From contig NZ_FNJO01000015.1 of assembly GCF_900104095.1 (NCBI RefSeq), positions 1-64,000 of the forward strand: a stretch of DNA of 64,000 nt. Reading direction: 5' to 3'. Positions 8,341-17,065 of this stretch are shown piece by piece. How positions within the stretch are numbered: the stretch's first letter is position 1; each line of letters opens with the position of its first letter. The notes beneath the pieces were generated by a model, which had not been told where the DNA came from, ran no database searches, and saw only the letters and a program-made list of their open reading frames with translations. The stretch is from Ralstonia sp. 25mfcol4.1. GTDB taxonomy: Bacteria; Pseudomonadota; Gammaproteobacteria; Burkholderiales; Burkholderiaceae. The position numbers were made by a program, and so were the translations under genes.

Positions 8341-10221
8341 ATGACGATGCTGACCGACAAGCCGCTGGAGAAGAACGTGGAGTCGCAGAACGGGAATTCC
8401 CAAGGCCGGCCGCAATCGCGACGTGACGGACACCTGCGCGGCGTCATGCGCAATCGTGTGCTGGCGCTGGGCTTTGCCGTCGTGCTGGCGCTGCTGCCGG
8501 TGCTGCCGACACCGGAGTTCTGGATCACGCTGGGCAACTACATCGGGCTCTACAGCATCGTGGCGATCGGCCTGGTGCTGCTGACCGGCGTGGGAGGCAT
8601 GACGTCGTTTGGCCAGGCCGCCTTCGTTGGGCTGGGCGCCTACAGCACGGCGTACCTGACCACGCAGTTCGGGCTGTCGCCATGGCTCGGACTGATCGTC
8701 GGACTGGTCATCACGATTGCGTCGGCCTATGTGATTGGCCTGATTACGATGCGGATGTCGGGCCACTACCTGCCGCTGGCGACGATTGCCTGGGGCCTGT
8801 CGCTGTTCTTCCTGTTCGGCAACCTTGAATTCCTGGGCAAGTACGACGGCCTGAACGGTATTCCGGTGCTGTCGTTCCTGGGTATCGAACTGCAGTCGGG
8901 CCGGTCGATGTTCTACCTGATCTGGGCCGTGGTGCTGCTGGCGGTGGTGGCCATGCAGAACCTGCTCAATTCGCGGCCGGGCCGGGCGATTCGCGCGCTG
9001 AAGGGCGGCGGCACGATGGCCGAGGCGATGGGCGTGAATACCGCGTGGATGAAGGTGGTGATCTTCGTCGTGGCGGCGATCCTCGCGTGCGTGTCGGGCT
9101 TCCTGTACGCGCACCTGCAGCGCGCCGTGAATCCGACGCCGTTCGGGCTCAACTACGGCATCGAATACCTGTTCATGGCCGTGGTGGGTGGGGTGGGGCA
9201 CGTCTGGGGTGCCGTGCTTGGCGCGGGCATTTTGACCATCCTCAAGGACGTGCTGCAGGGCTTGCTGCCGAGGCTGCTCGGCAGCACCGGCAACTTCGAA
9301 ATCATCGTGTTTGGCGTGCTGTTGGTGCTGCTGCTGCAATACGCGCGCGATGGCATCTGGCCGTTCTTGCGCAAGCTGATGCCCTCGGGGCCGCCCGTCG
9401 TCGCGCCGGAACATGCCGAGGCGCTGGCGGTACGACAGAAGCCCGAGGCCGGCGAGCTGATCCTCGACGTGCGCGCAGCGCGCAAGCAGTTCGGGGGCCT
9501 CGTGGCGGTGAACGACGTGAGCTTCCAGGTGCATGCCGGCGAGATCATCGGGCTGATCGGGCCGAACGGCGCGGGCAAGTCCACGACCTTCAACCTGGTG
9601 ACGGGCGTGCTGCCGCTCACGCGCGGCGAGGTGCGCTATCGGGGCGAGGTGATCTCGGGCCTGCCGTCGCGTGAGATCGTCAAGCGGGGCGTAGGCCGCA
9701 CCTTCCAGCACGTGCATCTGCTGTCGACGATGACGGTGCTGGAGAACGTGGCCATCGGCGCGCACCTGCGCGGCGATTTCCGCGCGCAGGGCGGCGTATC
9801 GGCGGCAATCCTGCGCATGAACCGTGCCGAGGAACAGAAGCTGCTGTTCGAGGCCAGGCGCCAGCTGGAGCGTGTGGGCCTGGCTGACTGCATGTACATG
9901 GAAGCCGGCAGCCTGGCGCTGGGCCAGCAGCGCATTCTCGAAATCGCACGCGCGCTGTGCTGCGACCCCGCGTTGCTGCTGCTCGACGAGCCTGCGGCGG
10001 GGCTGCGCTACAAGGAAAAGCAGGCTTTGGCGGAACTGCTATGCAAGCTGAAGGGCGAGGGCATGAGCGTGCTGCTGGTGGAGCATGACATGGACTTCGT
10101 GATGAACCTGACAGACCGGCTGGTGGTGATGGAGTTTGGAACGCGCATCGCCGAAGGGGTACCGGAAGAGGTGCAGAAGAATCCGGCCGTGCTGGAAGCC
10201 TATCTCGGCGGCGTCGAGTGA
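8341..10221 (+). CDS. Fused LivM permease-LivG ATPase of a Liv-type ABC transporter
   Basis: A 626-residue fusion. Residues 1-345 form the LivM membrane domain, with the hallmark GVGGMTSFGQAAFVGLGAYS near 83-102. Residues 375-626 form a LivG-like nucleotide-binding domain: Walker A GPNGAGKST 407-415, signature LALGQQ 525-530, Walker B LLLLDEP 545-551 and switch His in EHDMDF near 581. The signature LALGQQ departs from LSGGQ but is normal for LivG. The linker at about 346-374 is short and Pro/Ala/Glu rich. Such fusions are known in this family. There is no internal stop or restart. It lies between livH and livF and replaces two genes of the first cluster. Confidence 0.92.
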   Translation: MTMLTDKPLEKNVESQNGNSQGRPQSRRDGHLRGVMRNRVLALGFAVVLALLPVLPTPEFWITLGNYIGLYSIVAIGLVLLTGVGGMTSFGQAAFVGLGAYSTAYLTTQFGLSPWLGLIVGLVITIASAYVIGLITMRMSGHYLPLATIAWGLSLFFLFGNLEFLGKYDGLNGIPVLSFLGIELQSGRSMFYLIWAVVLLAVVAMQNLLNSRPGRAIRALKGGGTMAEAMGVNTAWMKVVIFVVAAILACVSGFLYAHLQRAVNPTPFGLNYGIEYLFMAVVGGVGHVWGAVLGAGILTILKDVLQGLLPRLLGSTGNFEIIVFGVLLVLLLQYARDGIWPFLRKLMPSGPPVVAPEHAEALAVRQKPEAGELILDVRAARKQFGGLVAVNDVSFQVHAGEIIGLIGPNGAGKSTTFNLVTGVLPLTRGEVRYRGEVISGLPSREIVKRGVGRTFQHVHLLSTMTVLENVAIGAHLRGDFRAQGGVSAAILRMNRAEEQKLLFEARRQLERVGLADCMYMEAGSLALGQQRILEIARALCCDPALLLLDEPAAGLRYKEKQALAELLCKLKGEGMSVLLVEHDMDFVMNLTDRLVVMEFGTRIAEGVPEEVQKNPAVLEAYLGGVE

Positions 10222-10231
10222 GGGAAATGAG

Positions 10232-10975
10232 ATGAGTCTGATTCTGGAGGTAAAGGATCTGCATGTGCGCTACGGCAAGGTGGAGGCCGTGCATGGCGCC
10301 AATCTGCAGGTGCAGGCCGGCAAGATCGTCACGGTGATCGGCCCGAACGGTGCCGGCAAATCGACCATGCTCAACGCGATCATGGGCGCGCTGCCGGTCA
10401 GTGGGTCGTCCAGCGGGACGGTCCGTTACCTGGGCCACGACATGGCCGGCATTCCGGTGGAGGGGCGGGTGGCGCGCGGCATGTGCCTGGTGCCCGAGAA
10501 GCGCGAGCTGTTTTCGACGATGACCGTCGAAGACAACCTGCAGCTGGGTGCCTTCCGCCGCAAGCGCGCCGGCGAGCGTAACTATCTGGATCAGATGGAT
10601 GTGGTCTACGACCTGTTCCCGCGCCTCAGGGAGCGCGCCAAACAGGAGGCCGGCACGCTGTCAGGCGGCGAGCGCCAGATGTTGGCGGTGGGCCGGGCGC
10701 TGATGGCCAAGCCGCAGTTGCTGATGCTGGACGAGCCCAGCCTGGGCCTGGCGCCGCTGATCGTGAAGGAGATCTTCCACATCATCAGCAACCTGCGCCA
10801 GACCGGCGTGGCGACGCTGCTGATCGAGCAGAACGCGCGTGCGGCGCTGCAGGTGGCGGACTATGGCTACGTGGTCGAGACTGGCGATATGGCCATGGAG
10901 GGCGAGGCCGCCGCGCTGGCCAGCAATCCGAAGGTTATTGAGACGTATCTGGGGCTGGCCAAGAAGGCGGCCTAA
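10232..10975 (+). CDS. livF: Liv-type ABC transporter ATP-binding protein LivF
   Basis: A 247-residue cytoplasmic ATPase. Walker A GPNGAGKST is at 37-45, signature LSGGE at 143-147, Walker B LLMLDEP at 163-169, and the VEQN-type switch reads IEQN near 201. ATG 10232 begins ten bases after the fusion gene's stop and follows a GAGGGAAATGAG stretch; a longer in-frame reading from 10136 would overlap the fusion gene. It completes the second Liv transporter. A hairpin with Ts at 11047-11071 ends the operon. Confidence 0.94.
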   Translation: MSLILEVKDLHVRYGKVEAVHGANLQVQAGKIVTVIGPNGAGKSTMLNAIMGALPVSGSSSGTVRYLGHDMAGIPVEGRVARGMCLVPEKRELFSTMTVEDNLQLGAFRRKRAGERNYLDQMDVVYDLFPRLRERAKQEAGTLSGGERQMLAVGRALMAKPQLLMLDEPSLGLAPLIVKEIFHIISNLRQTGVATLLIEQNARAALQVADYGYVVETGDMAMEGEAAALASNPKVIETYLGLAKKAA

Positions 10976-11046
10976 CGTGCACCTGGGAACGCCTAGGGCA
11001 CGCCAGGAACGTGTTCCGGGTACGTATACATCAGCGGTGAATATAG

Positions 11047-11071
11047 CGGCGCCCATTTTGGCGCCGTTTTT
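11047..11071 (+). terminator. Rho-independent terminator after livF
   Basis: A 7-bp stem CGGCGCC/GGCGCCG with loop CATTTT followed by Ts. It separates livF from the convergent LysR gene. Confidence 0.8.
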
Positions 11072-11099
11072 ATTCATCGGGACGATGTTGTTCACAAAA

Positions 11100-11118
11100 C
11101 TATCCACAGTGTGGATAA
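11100..11118. promoter_or_regulatory. Inverted pair of DnaA-box-like sequences
   Basis: CTATCCACA (11100-11108) and TGTGGATAA (11110-11118, a perfect TTATCCACA box on the minus strand) are arranged head to head around a single base. They lie between the convergent livF and LysR genes, just past the LysR stop. Confidence 0.45.
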
Positions 11119-12042
11119 CTATTGGCGGACCAGTTCGATGATATCGATGGCCGCCGCCGAAAGCAGCCACTCGCGGAAGACCGCCAGGGCCCGATGGTCG
11201 CCTTTTTCACGTGGCGCGCAGAGGAAATAACCCCGGTTCAACGTGACTGGCAGATCGAACGGCGCCACCACCTGACCGGCCTGCAACGCATCCCTGACAA
11301 GGCATCGCTGCAAAACGGCCACTCCCATGTCGGCCTTCACGGCCTCCAGCAGGATCGACACCTGATCGAATCCACGGGCCAGCGCGGGCGCAGCGTTGGG
11401 TACGCCCGTGGCACGCAGCCAGTTCTCCCAGTTCCTGGGGGCAGTTGTGTGGAAAAGCAGCGGTTCGCCCATCAGGTCCGAGGGAGTTTTCCACAGATTG
11501 GCAGCCTGCCGGGCATGGGCCCGGGCGGGGTGGCAGACCGGCACCATTTCGCGGCCGATCACATAGTCGACCTGCAGGTTAGGCCAGTGGCTGGCCTCGC
11601 CGGTCAGGATCGCCGCATCGGGCTTTGCGCCGGCAAAGTCTTCGTCACGCCGGTAGGGCACGAAGTCGAGTCGGATATCGGGATGCCTGCGGTGGAAGTC
11701 GGGCAGGCGGGGGACGAGCCATACGCTGGCCAGTGTGGGCACCGCAGACAACGTCAGGTGATGCTGACGATCTTCTCCCAGCATCGCCGCGCTGGCGGTC
11801 TCGATGGCGGCCAGCGGTGCCGTGATGGCGTCGAGGTATTGGCGGCCCGCGTCAGTCAGCGTGAGCTTGTGGGCGTTGCGATGGATCAGCGGCTGGCCAA
11901 AGTGTGATTCCAGGCGGGAGATGGCGCGGCTGATGGCGCCCTGCGTGACGCACAGCGTTTCTGCGGCACGGGTGAAGCTGCCCAGCCTGGCAGCCGTCAC
12001 AAATGCATGTAGCTCGGACATCGAAGGTGAGCGTATACGCAT
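11119..12042 (-). CDS. LysR-family transcriptional regulator
   Basis: A 307-residue DNA-binding regulator. The winged helix-turn-helix spans about residues 8-65 (SMSELHAFVTAARLGSFTRA, CVTQGAISRAISRLE), followed by a LysR effector domain. Sequence features such as LPDFHRRHPDIRLDF and AVKADMGVAVLQR place it near the GcvA/AmpR-type subgroup. The start MRIRSPSMSE at 12042 is preferred; an in-frame ATG 39 bases upstream lacks a ribosome site, and a start at MSELHAF is also possible. It is divergent from the TctC-type binding protein at 12170 and probably regulates it. A perfect palindrome GCGTATACGC (12031-12040) overlaps its first codons. Confidence 0.88.
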   Translation of the reverse strand: MRIRSPSMSELHAFVTAARLGSFTRAAETLCVTQGAISRAISRLESHFGQPLIHRNAHKLTLTDAGRQYLDAITAPLAAIETASAAMLGEDRQHHLTLSAVPTLASVWLVPRLPDFHRRHPDIRLDFVPYRRDEDFAGAKPDAAILTGEASHWPNLQVDYVIGREMVPVCHPARAHARQAANLWKTPSDLMGEPLLFHTTAPRNWENWLRATGVPNAAPALARGFDQVSILLEAVKADMGVAVLQRCLVRDALQAGQVVAPFDLPVTLNRGYFLCAPREKGDHRALAVFREWLLSAAAIDIIELVRQ

Positions 12043-12081
12043 GACGACGTGAGCATGAGCTTTGGTAATGGAAGCGTGCAA

Positions 12082-12087
12082 TATAGT
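12082..12087 (+). promoter_or_regulatory. Candidate -10 element for the TctC-type gene
   Basis: TATAGT lies 83 bases before the tctC ATG in the intergenic region shared with the divergent LysR gene. No good -35 is seen at the usual distance, as expected for a LysR-activated promoter. Confidence 0.3.
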
Positions 12088-12169
12088 CGTTTGTGCGGGA
12101 CCGGTAAACTGCCGAAACTCCCAGCTCGGTCCCCAGATTCGAGAACGAAAAAACGAGGAGTTTCACGCC

Positions 12170-13186
12170 ATGAATCGAGCCCTGCCTGCCCGCGCGACGC
12201 GCCGCCGACTGATGTTTTCCACAATGTTGTCCACAGCCATCGGCGCCGTTTTTGGCGGTATGGCGATGCCGGTGGCAGCACAATCGAACTACCCGAACAA
12301 GCCCATCCGTCTGGTTGTGCCATTCGCCGCAGGTGGCACGACCGACCTGTCGGCGCGTCTGGTCGCCGAGTACGCCGGGCGCGAGCTGGGCCAGACCATC
12401 GTGGTCGATAACAAGGGTGGGGCGGGCGGTTCGATCGGCATGGAGCAGGTGGCCCGCTCGGCGCCGGACGGCTACACGATCGGCATGGCCACGGTCAGCA
12501 CCCATGGATCCAACCCGGCGGTATACCCGAAGCTGGGCTACGACCCGATCAAGGATTTTGCGCCAGTCACCAACGTGGCAGCAGTTCCCAGTGTCTTTGC
12601 CGTGCATCCGAGCGTACCCGCCAAGACCATGCAGGAGTTCGTCGCACTGGCCAAGGCCAACCCGGGCAAGTACACGTTTGCGTCGCCCGGCGCCGGCTCG
12701 CTCGGGCACGCGAACATCGAGAACTTCATGATGCTGGCCAAGATCGACCTGCTGCACGTGCCGTACAAGGGCGCCGGCCTGGCACTGAACGATGCGCTGG
12801 CAGGGCAGGTGAACGCGATTACCGACAACCTGTCGACCACGCTGCCGCACGTGAAGGCGGGCCGTTTGCGCGCGCTGGCCCTGCTGGGCGCGCAGCGTTC
12901 GCCACAACTGCCGAATGTGCCGACGTACGGCGAGCTTGGCTACAAGGACATGGGTGACGGTGGCTGGTTCGGCATCGTCGCACCGGCAGGTACGCCCCAG
13001 CCCATCATCGACAAGCTGAATGCCGCCATCCACAAGGCGATGCTGAACCCCGAGTTCAAGCGCAAGATCGAGGAGTCGGGCGGCACGCTGGTGCCGACTA
13101 CGCCCGACCAGTTCAAGGCCCAGATCCAGCAGGCCATGGCGCGCTACGCCCGTGTGGCCAAGGCTGCCAACATCAAGCTGGATTGA
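12170..13186 (+). CDS. Tripartite tricarboxylate transporter (TctC/Bug) periplasmic binding protein
   Basis: A 338-residue extracytoplasmic solute receptor. A twin-Arg-containing signal sequence covers about residues 1-38 (cleavage near VAAQ), then the Bug-family opening SNYPNKPIRLVVPFAAGGTT and DNKGGAGGSIGMEQVARS. ATG 12170 follows GAGGAG at 12155-12160. Bug receptors are very numerous in Cupriavidus and Bordetella and often act without dedicated TctA/TctB, which are absent here. It is divergent from a LysR gene and is followed after three bases by an N-formylglutamate amidohydrolase-family gene. That context hints at a carboxylate or N-acyl amino acid ligand. Confidence 0.92.
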   Translation: MNRALPARATRRRLMFSTMLSTAIGAVFGGMAMPVAAQSNYPNKPIRLVVPFAAGGTTDLSARLVAEYAGRELGQTIVVDNKGGAGGSIGMEQVARSAPDGYTIGMATVSTHGSNPAVYPKLGYDPIKDFAPVTNVAAVPSVFAVHPSVPAKTMQEFVALAKANPGKYTFASPGAGSLGHANIENFMMLAKIDLLHVPYKGAGLALNDALAGQVNAITDNLSTTLPHVKAGRLRALALLGAQRSPQLPNVPTYGELGYKDMGDGGWFGIVAPAGTPQPIIDKLNAAIHKAMLNPEFKRKIEESGGTLVPTTPDQFKAQIQQAMARYARVAKAANIKLD

Positions 13187-13189
13187 GCC

Positions 13190-14080
13190 ATGACGACGTT
13201 CGATACACCGTACCGGGCGGTACAGGGCGATGCGCCTGGCGGCCCCTATACGCTAGCATCGCCGGAAGGGTTGCCGCTGCCGCTGGTCTGCGATTCGCCA
13301 CATAGCGGCGTCTATTATCCGGCGGACTTCCAGGCCGCCGTCCCCTTGGCGCGACTCCGCGGGGGCGAGGATACCCACATCGATACGCTGTGGTCGGCTA
13401 TCCCCAAGGTGGGCGGCACGCTGATCGGGGCTACGTTCCCGCGCGTCTATATCGATCCGAACCGGATGCTGGAGGACCTGGACCCGGAACTGCTGGATGC
13501 GCCGTGGCCCACACCGCTGTCTCCCGGCGAGAAGACGCGACTGGGCTATGGGCTGATCTGGCGGAAGCTCGACGCGGCCACGCCCATCTATGACCGCCAG
13601 CTGTCGGTGGCTGAGGTACAGAACCGGATCACACGCTACTACCGCCCGTACCACGCGGCGCTGGCCGAAGCCGTGGAGACGGCGTATCAGCAATTCGGCG
13701 CGCTCTGGCATCTGAACCTGCATTCGATGCCGAACAATGCCTACGAGCGGCTGAAGATCAATAGCCCGCGTCCGTTGGCGGACTTTGTGCTGGGCGACCG
13801 CGATGGCACGACCTGCGAGCCCGGCATCGTCGATCTGGTGGAGCGGGAGCTGAAGTCCATGGGCTACACAGTGGCGCGCAACGACCCCTACAAGGGCGTG
13901 CAGCTGATCGCCAAAATCGGGCGCCCCGCCGAGCGGCGCAACAGCCTGCAGATCGAGATTCGTCGCCCGCTATATATGGATGAGGCGACCAAGGCGCCGA
14001 ACGAAGGGTTCGAGACCTTGCGCCGCGATCTGGCCACGCTATCGGCGCGCATCGCCAACTACATCCGCAGCCAGATCTGA
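13190..14080 (+). CDS. N-formylglutamate amidohydrolase family protein
   Basis: A 296-residue cytoplasmic metal-dependent amidohydrolase. Family motifs are DSPHSG (35-40), GGEDTHID (58-65), LHSMP (177-181), LGDRDGTTC (201-209) and QIEIRRPLYMD (254-264). The best-known member, HutG, releases formate from N-formylglutamate in histidine breakdown. No other hut genes are nearby, so a related N-acyl amino acid substrate is equally possible. The start is three bases after the tctC stop, so the two form an operon under the divergent LysR regulator. A terminator and the first parS site follow immediately. Confidence 0.85.
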   Translation: MTTFDTPYRAVQGDAPGGPYTLASPEGLPLPLVCDSPHSGVYYPADFQAAVPLARLRGGEDTHIDTLWSAIPKVGGTLIGATFPRVYIDPNRMLEDLDPELLDAPWPTPLSPGEKTRLGYGLIWRKLDAATPIYDRQLSVAEVQNRITRYYRPYHAALAEAVETAYQQFGALWHLNLHSMPNNAYERLKINSPRPLADFVLGDRDGTTCEPGIVDLVERELKSMGYTVARNDPYKGVQLIAKIGRPAERRNSLQIEIRRPLYMDEATKAPNEGFETLRRDLATLSARIANYIRSQI

Positions 14081-14084
14081 TCCA

Positions 14085-14100
14085 TGTTTCACGTGAAACA
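14085..14100. other. parS: parS site 1 (perfect)
   Basis: TGTTTCACGTGAAACA, a perfect 16-bp palindrome identical to the universal chromosomal parS consensus. It lies just after the N-formylglutamate amidohydrolase stop, 4 kb from parB. Confidence 0.95.
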
Positions 14101-14114
14101 CTGGCGCTAAGGAG

Positions 14115-14139
14115 AGGCCCCGTGCAAGCGGGGCCTTTT
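14115..14139 (+). terminator. Rho-independent terminator
   Basis: Stem GGCCCCG/CGGGGCC with a six-base loop and T-rich tail, closing the LysR-controlled operon. Confidence 0.85.
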
Positions 14140-14175
14140 CTTTTTGTCCCGAGTTGTCCACAGGAGGAAGGCGAG

Positions 14176-14191
14176 TGTTTCACGTGGAACA
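14176..14191. other. parS: parS site 2 (one mismatch)
   Basis: TGTTTCACGTGGAACA differs from the consensus at one base (A to G at position 12). A DnaA-box-like TTGTCCACA lies 14 bases upstream (14154-14162). Confidence 0.8.
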
Positions 14192-14223
14192 CACTAGCCA
14201 TTCGCCGAGTATCTTCCGCGCCA

Positions 14224-14239
14224 TGTTTCACGTGAAACA
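14224..14239. other. parS: parS site 3 (perfect)
   Basis: TGTTTCACGTGAAACA, extended to an 18-bp palindrome by flanking A/T (14223-14240). It is 35 bases upstream of the mnmG -10 element, where bound ParB could affect transcription. Confidence 0.95.
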
Positions 14240-14273
14240 TCGCCGAGGGCAGAGTCCGCCCAACGAATGCCGC

Positions 14274-14279
14274 TATAAT
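14274..14279 (+). promoter_or_regulatory. Consensus -10 element for mnmG
   Basis: A perfect TATAAT, 47 bases before the mnmG ATG. The expected -35 position (about 14251-14256) is a poor match. Confidence 0.55.
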
Positions 14280-14325
14280 TCGACATCCCGAATTTTCCCG
14301 CCCAGCCTCCCGGAGGAGGTGTCCC

Positions 14326-16281
14326 ATGCTTTACCCGAAAGAATTCGACGTCATTGTCGTCGGCGGTGGTCACGCCGGCACCGAAGCTGCCCTCGCCGCC
14401 GCGCGCATGGGCTGCCAGACGCTGCTGCTCTCGCACAACATCGAGACGTTGGGGCAGATGAGTTGCAATCCGTCGATCGGCGGCATTGGCAAGGGGCATC
14501 TGGTGAAGGAAGTGGATGCCATGGGCGGTGCGATGGCCGCAGCCACGGACGAGGCCGGTATCCAGTTCCGCATCCTTAACTCCAGCAAGGGCCCCGCCGT
14601 GCGGGCTACGCGGGCGCAGGCCGACCGTGTGCTGTACCGTAAGGCGATCCGGACTCGCCTGGAAAACCAGCCGAACCTGATGCTGTTCCAGCAGGCAGTC
14701 GATGACCTGATAGTGGAGGGCGACCGCGTGGTGGGTGCCCGTACCCAGGCAGGCATCGACTTCCGCGCCCGGGCTGTAGTGCTGACGGCGGGGACGTTCC
14801 TCGACGGCAAGATCCACGTGGGGCTGGATAACTACACCGGCGGCCGTGCGGGCGATCCGGCAGCCGTATCGCTGTCGGCACGCCTGAAGGAATTGAAGCT
14901 GCCGCAGGGTCGGCTGAAGACAGGTACGCCGCCGCGTATCGATGGCCGGACCATCGATTTTTCCGTCATGGAAGAGCAGCCCGGCGACCTGGACCCGGTG
15001 CCGGTATTCTCGTTCCTGGGCCGCCCTGAGCAGCATCCCCAGCAGTTGCCGTGCTGGATCACGCATACCAACAGCCGTACCCACGACATCATTCGGGGCG
15101 GTCTCGATCGCTCGCCGATGTACACCGGCGTCATCGAAGGGGTAGGGCCGCGCTACTGCCCAAGCATCGAGGACAAGATTCACCGCTTCTCGGGCAAGGA
15201 AAGCCATCAGATTTTCCTTGAGCCAGAAGGGTTGACCACCAACGAGTTCTACCCGAACGGCATCTCCACAAGCCTGCCGTTCGATGTGCAGTTGGACCTC
15301 GTGCATTCGATCCGAGGTATGGAGAACGCGCACATCCTGCGCCCAGGCTATGCCATCGAGTACGACTACTTCGACCCGCGCGGCCTGAAGGCATCGCTGG
15401 AGAGCAAGGCCATCCAGGGACTGTTCTTCGCCGGTCAGATCAACGGCACGACCGGCTATGAAGAGGCCGCAGCGCAAGGGCTGCTGGCGGGTATCAATGC
15501 GGGATGTTTCGTGCGCGAGCGCGACGCCTGGACCCCGCGCCGCGACCAGGCATACCTGGGTGTGCTGGTCGATGACCTGATCACCCGGGGCGTAACCGAG
15601 CCGTACCGGATGTTCACGAGCCGCGCCGAATTCCGCCTGAGCCTGCGCGAGGACAACGCCGACATGCGCCTGACCGAAGTCGGCCGCGAACTTGGCGTCG
15701 TGGACGATGTACGCTGGGATGCATTCAACCGCAAGCGTGACGCTGTTTCACGTGAAACAGAGCGCCTGAAATCGACGTGGGTCAATCCGACGCTGCTGCC
15801 GGAAGCCGACGCCGTCCCGCTGCTCGGCAAGGCGATCGAGCGTGAATACTCGCTGGCCGATCTGCTGCGTCGTCCGGAAGTCCGCTACGAGGCACTGGTA
15901 GCCCTGCAGGACGGTCGCTACGCACCGGAAACGCCGCTTGCCGACGATGCCATGCTGGCCGAGCAGATCCGCGAGCAGATCGAGATCGGCATCAAATACC
16001 ACGGCTACATCGCGCGGCAGGCTGCCGAGGTAGACAAGCTCGGTGCCAACGAGGCTACCAAGCTCCCGCTGGACTTCGACTACACCGAGGTCCGTGGCCT
16101 GGGATTCGAGGTCAGCCAGAAGCTGAATCAGCACCGTCCGGAAACGCTGGGCCAGGCGTCGCGGATTTCAGGCATCACGCCGGCGGCGATCTCGCTGCTG
16201 CTGGTCCATCTGAAGAAGAAGGGCATGGGGCGTACAGCGCAGACGAACGGTAAGGCCGGTGACGGTCAGGAGGCTGCCTGA
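14326..16281 (+). CDS. mnmG: tRNA uridine-34 5-carboxymethylaminomethyl modification enzyme MnmG (GidA)
   Basis: A 651-residue FAD enzyme that, with MnmE, installs the cmnm5 group on U34 of certain tRNAs. The dinucleotide fold [10 protein letters not shown] is at 13-22, the conserved [13 protein letters not shown] near 47-59, [11 protein letters not shown] near 152-162, and the helical C-terminal MnmE-binding domain ends the protein. The start follows GGAGGAGGT at 14311-14319. rsmG begins directly after the stop. The gene carries a perfect parS inside its coding region (15744-15759), encoded within the residues VSRETE. Location near the chromosome origin is typical of gidA. Confidence 0.97.
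   Translation: MLYPKEFDVIVVGGGHAGTEAALAAARMGCQTLLLSHNIETLGQMSCNPSIGGIGKGHLVKEVDAMGGAMAAATDEAGIQFRILNSSKGPAVRATRAQADRVLYRKAIRTRLENQPNLMLFQQAVDDLIVEGDRVVGARTQAGIDFRARAVVLTAGTFLDGKIHVGLDNYTGGRAGDPAAVSLSARLKELKLPQGRLKTGTPPRIDGRTIDFSVMEEQPGDLDPVPVFSFLGRPEQHPQQLPCWITHTNSRTHDIIRGGLDRSPMYTGVIEGVGPRYCPSIEDKIHRFSGKESHQIFLEPEGLTTNEFYPNGISTSLPFDVQLDLVHSIRGMENAHILRPGYAIEYDYFDPRGLKASLESKAIQGLFFAGQINGTTGYEEAAAQGLLAGINAGCFVRERDAWTPRRDQAYLGVLVDDLITRGVTEPYRMFTSRAEFRLSLREDNADMRLTEVGRELGVVDDVRWDAFNRKRDAVSRETERLKSTWVNPTLLPEADAVPLLGKAIEREYSLADLLRRPEVRYEALVALQDGRYAPETPLADDAMLAEQIREQIEIGIKYHGYIARQAAEVDKLGANEATKLPLDFDYTEVRGLGFEVSQKLNQHRPETLGQASRISGITPAAISLLLVHLKKKGMGRTAQTNGKAGDGQEAA
15744..15759. other. parS: parS site 4 (perfect, inside mnmG)
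   Basis: TGTTTCACGTGAAACA, extended to 18 bp by flanking C/G (15743-15760). It lies within the mnmG reading frame and encodes Val-Ser-Arg-Glu-Thr, so the site is kept under both coding and ParB-binding constraint. Confidence 0.93.
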
Positions 16282-16989
16282 GTGGGTGGCTTCCGATACA
16301 CCGTGGTCGACGAGGCCGCCCAGCGCCAGCGCCTGGAGGCCGGGCTCGGAGCCATCGGCCTGGCACTGGCGACTGCCCAGATCGAGACGCTGTTTGCGTA
16401 CCTGACGCTGCTCCGCAAGTGGAACAGCGTCTACAACCTCACCGCGATCCGTCATCCCGACGAGATGCTGACCCACCACATGCTCGATTCGCTGGCGGCG
16501 GTTCCTGCGCTGGCCGAAGCCGCGCGCAGCTCCGCCGTACCTGACGCGGCGCGGGGCAGGGTGCTGGACGTGGGCTCGGGGGGCGGCATGCCGGGCATGC
16601 CGCTGGCCATCACTTGTCCCGATGTTTCGGTGCTGATGGTGGATATCGTTCAGAAGAAGACGGCGTTCCTGACGCAGTGTCGCGCACAACTGCACCTGAC
16701 CAACGCCGCAGCCCACTGGGGCCCGGTGGAAAAGATCGAGGATGCCAATGGCTATGCGGTGATTACGTCGCGCGCATTTGCGGAGCTGACGGACTTTGTG
16801 AACCTGTCCGGGCACCTGCTGGCGCCGGGCGCCAAGCTGCTCGCCATGAAGGGTGTTTATCCCCAGGCCGAGATCGACCGGATGGAAGCCGCCGGGTTGA
16901 TGCAGACATGGCAGGTGGAATCGGTGCCGAAACTGGTCGTTCCAGGCTTGGATGCGGAACGGCATCTCGTAGTGCTATCGCGGCGTTGA
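16282..16989 (+). CDS. rsmG: 16S rRNA (guanine-527-N7)-methyltransferase RsmG (GidB)
   Basis: A 235-residue SAM-dependent methyltransferase that modifies G527 of 16S rRNA; loss in other bacteria gives low-level streptomycin resistance. The SAM-binding loop [17 protein letters not shown] is near 93-109, and the family [20 protein letters not shown] near 53-72. The GTG start directly abuts the mnmG TGA and follows CAGGAGG at 16267-16273, so the two are translationally linked. Slightly longer than the usual 205-215 residues owing to the N-terminus and a small insert at residues 75-90. Confidence 0.95.
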   Translation: MGGFRYTVVDEAAQRQRLEAGLGAIGLALATAQIETLFAYLTLLRKWNSVYNLTAIRHPDEMLTHHMLDSLAAVPALAEAARSSAVPDAARGRVLDVGSGGGMPGMPLAITCPDVSVLMVDIVQKKTAFLTQCRAQLHLTNAAAHWGPVEKIEDANGYAVITSRAFAELTDFVNLSGHLLAPGAKLLAMKGVYPQAEIDRMEAAGLMQTWQVESVPKLVVPGLDAERHLVVLSRR

Positions 16990-17065
16990 ATTCGCTGGTT
17001 TAGAATTTGGTAAGTGTTATTCGTCGTATGAATACGAAGACACGCACAGGGAGCTGCAAGCGCAT

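Noticed and set aside
7912-9765. A 617-residue open frame on the minus strand
   Set aside because: It is antisense to livH and the LivM-LivG fusion, is rich in Arg, His and Gln as expected of a G+C-rich shadow frame, and has no recognisable motif.
12214-12238. DnaA-box-like TTTCCACA and TTGTCCACA
   Set aside because: They lie inside the signal-peptide coding region of the TctC-type gene and each mismatches the box, so no role is claimed.
16992-17006. A TAGAAT -10-like element before parA
   Set aside because: No -35 at a workable distance; parAB is more simply explained as part of the mnmG-rsmG transcript.
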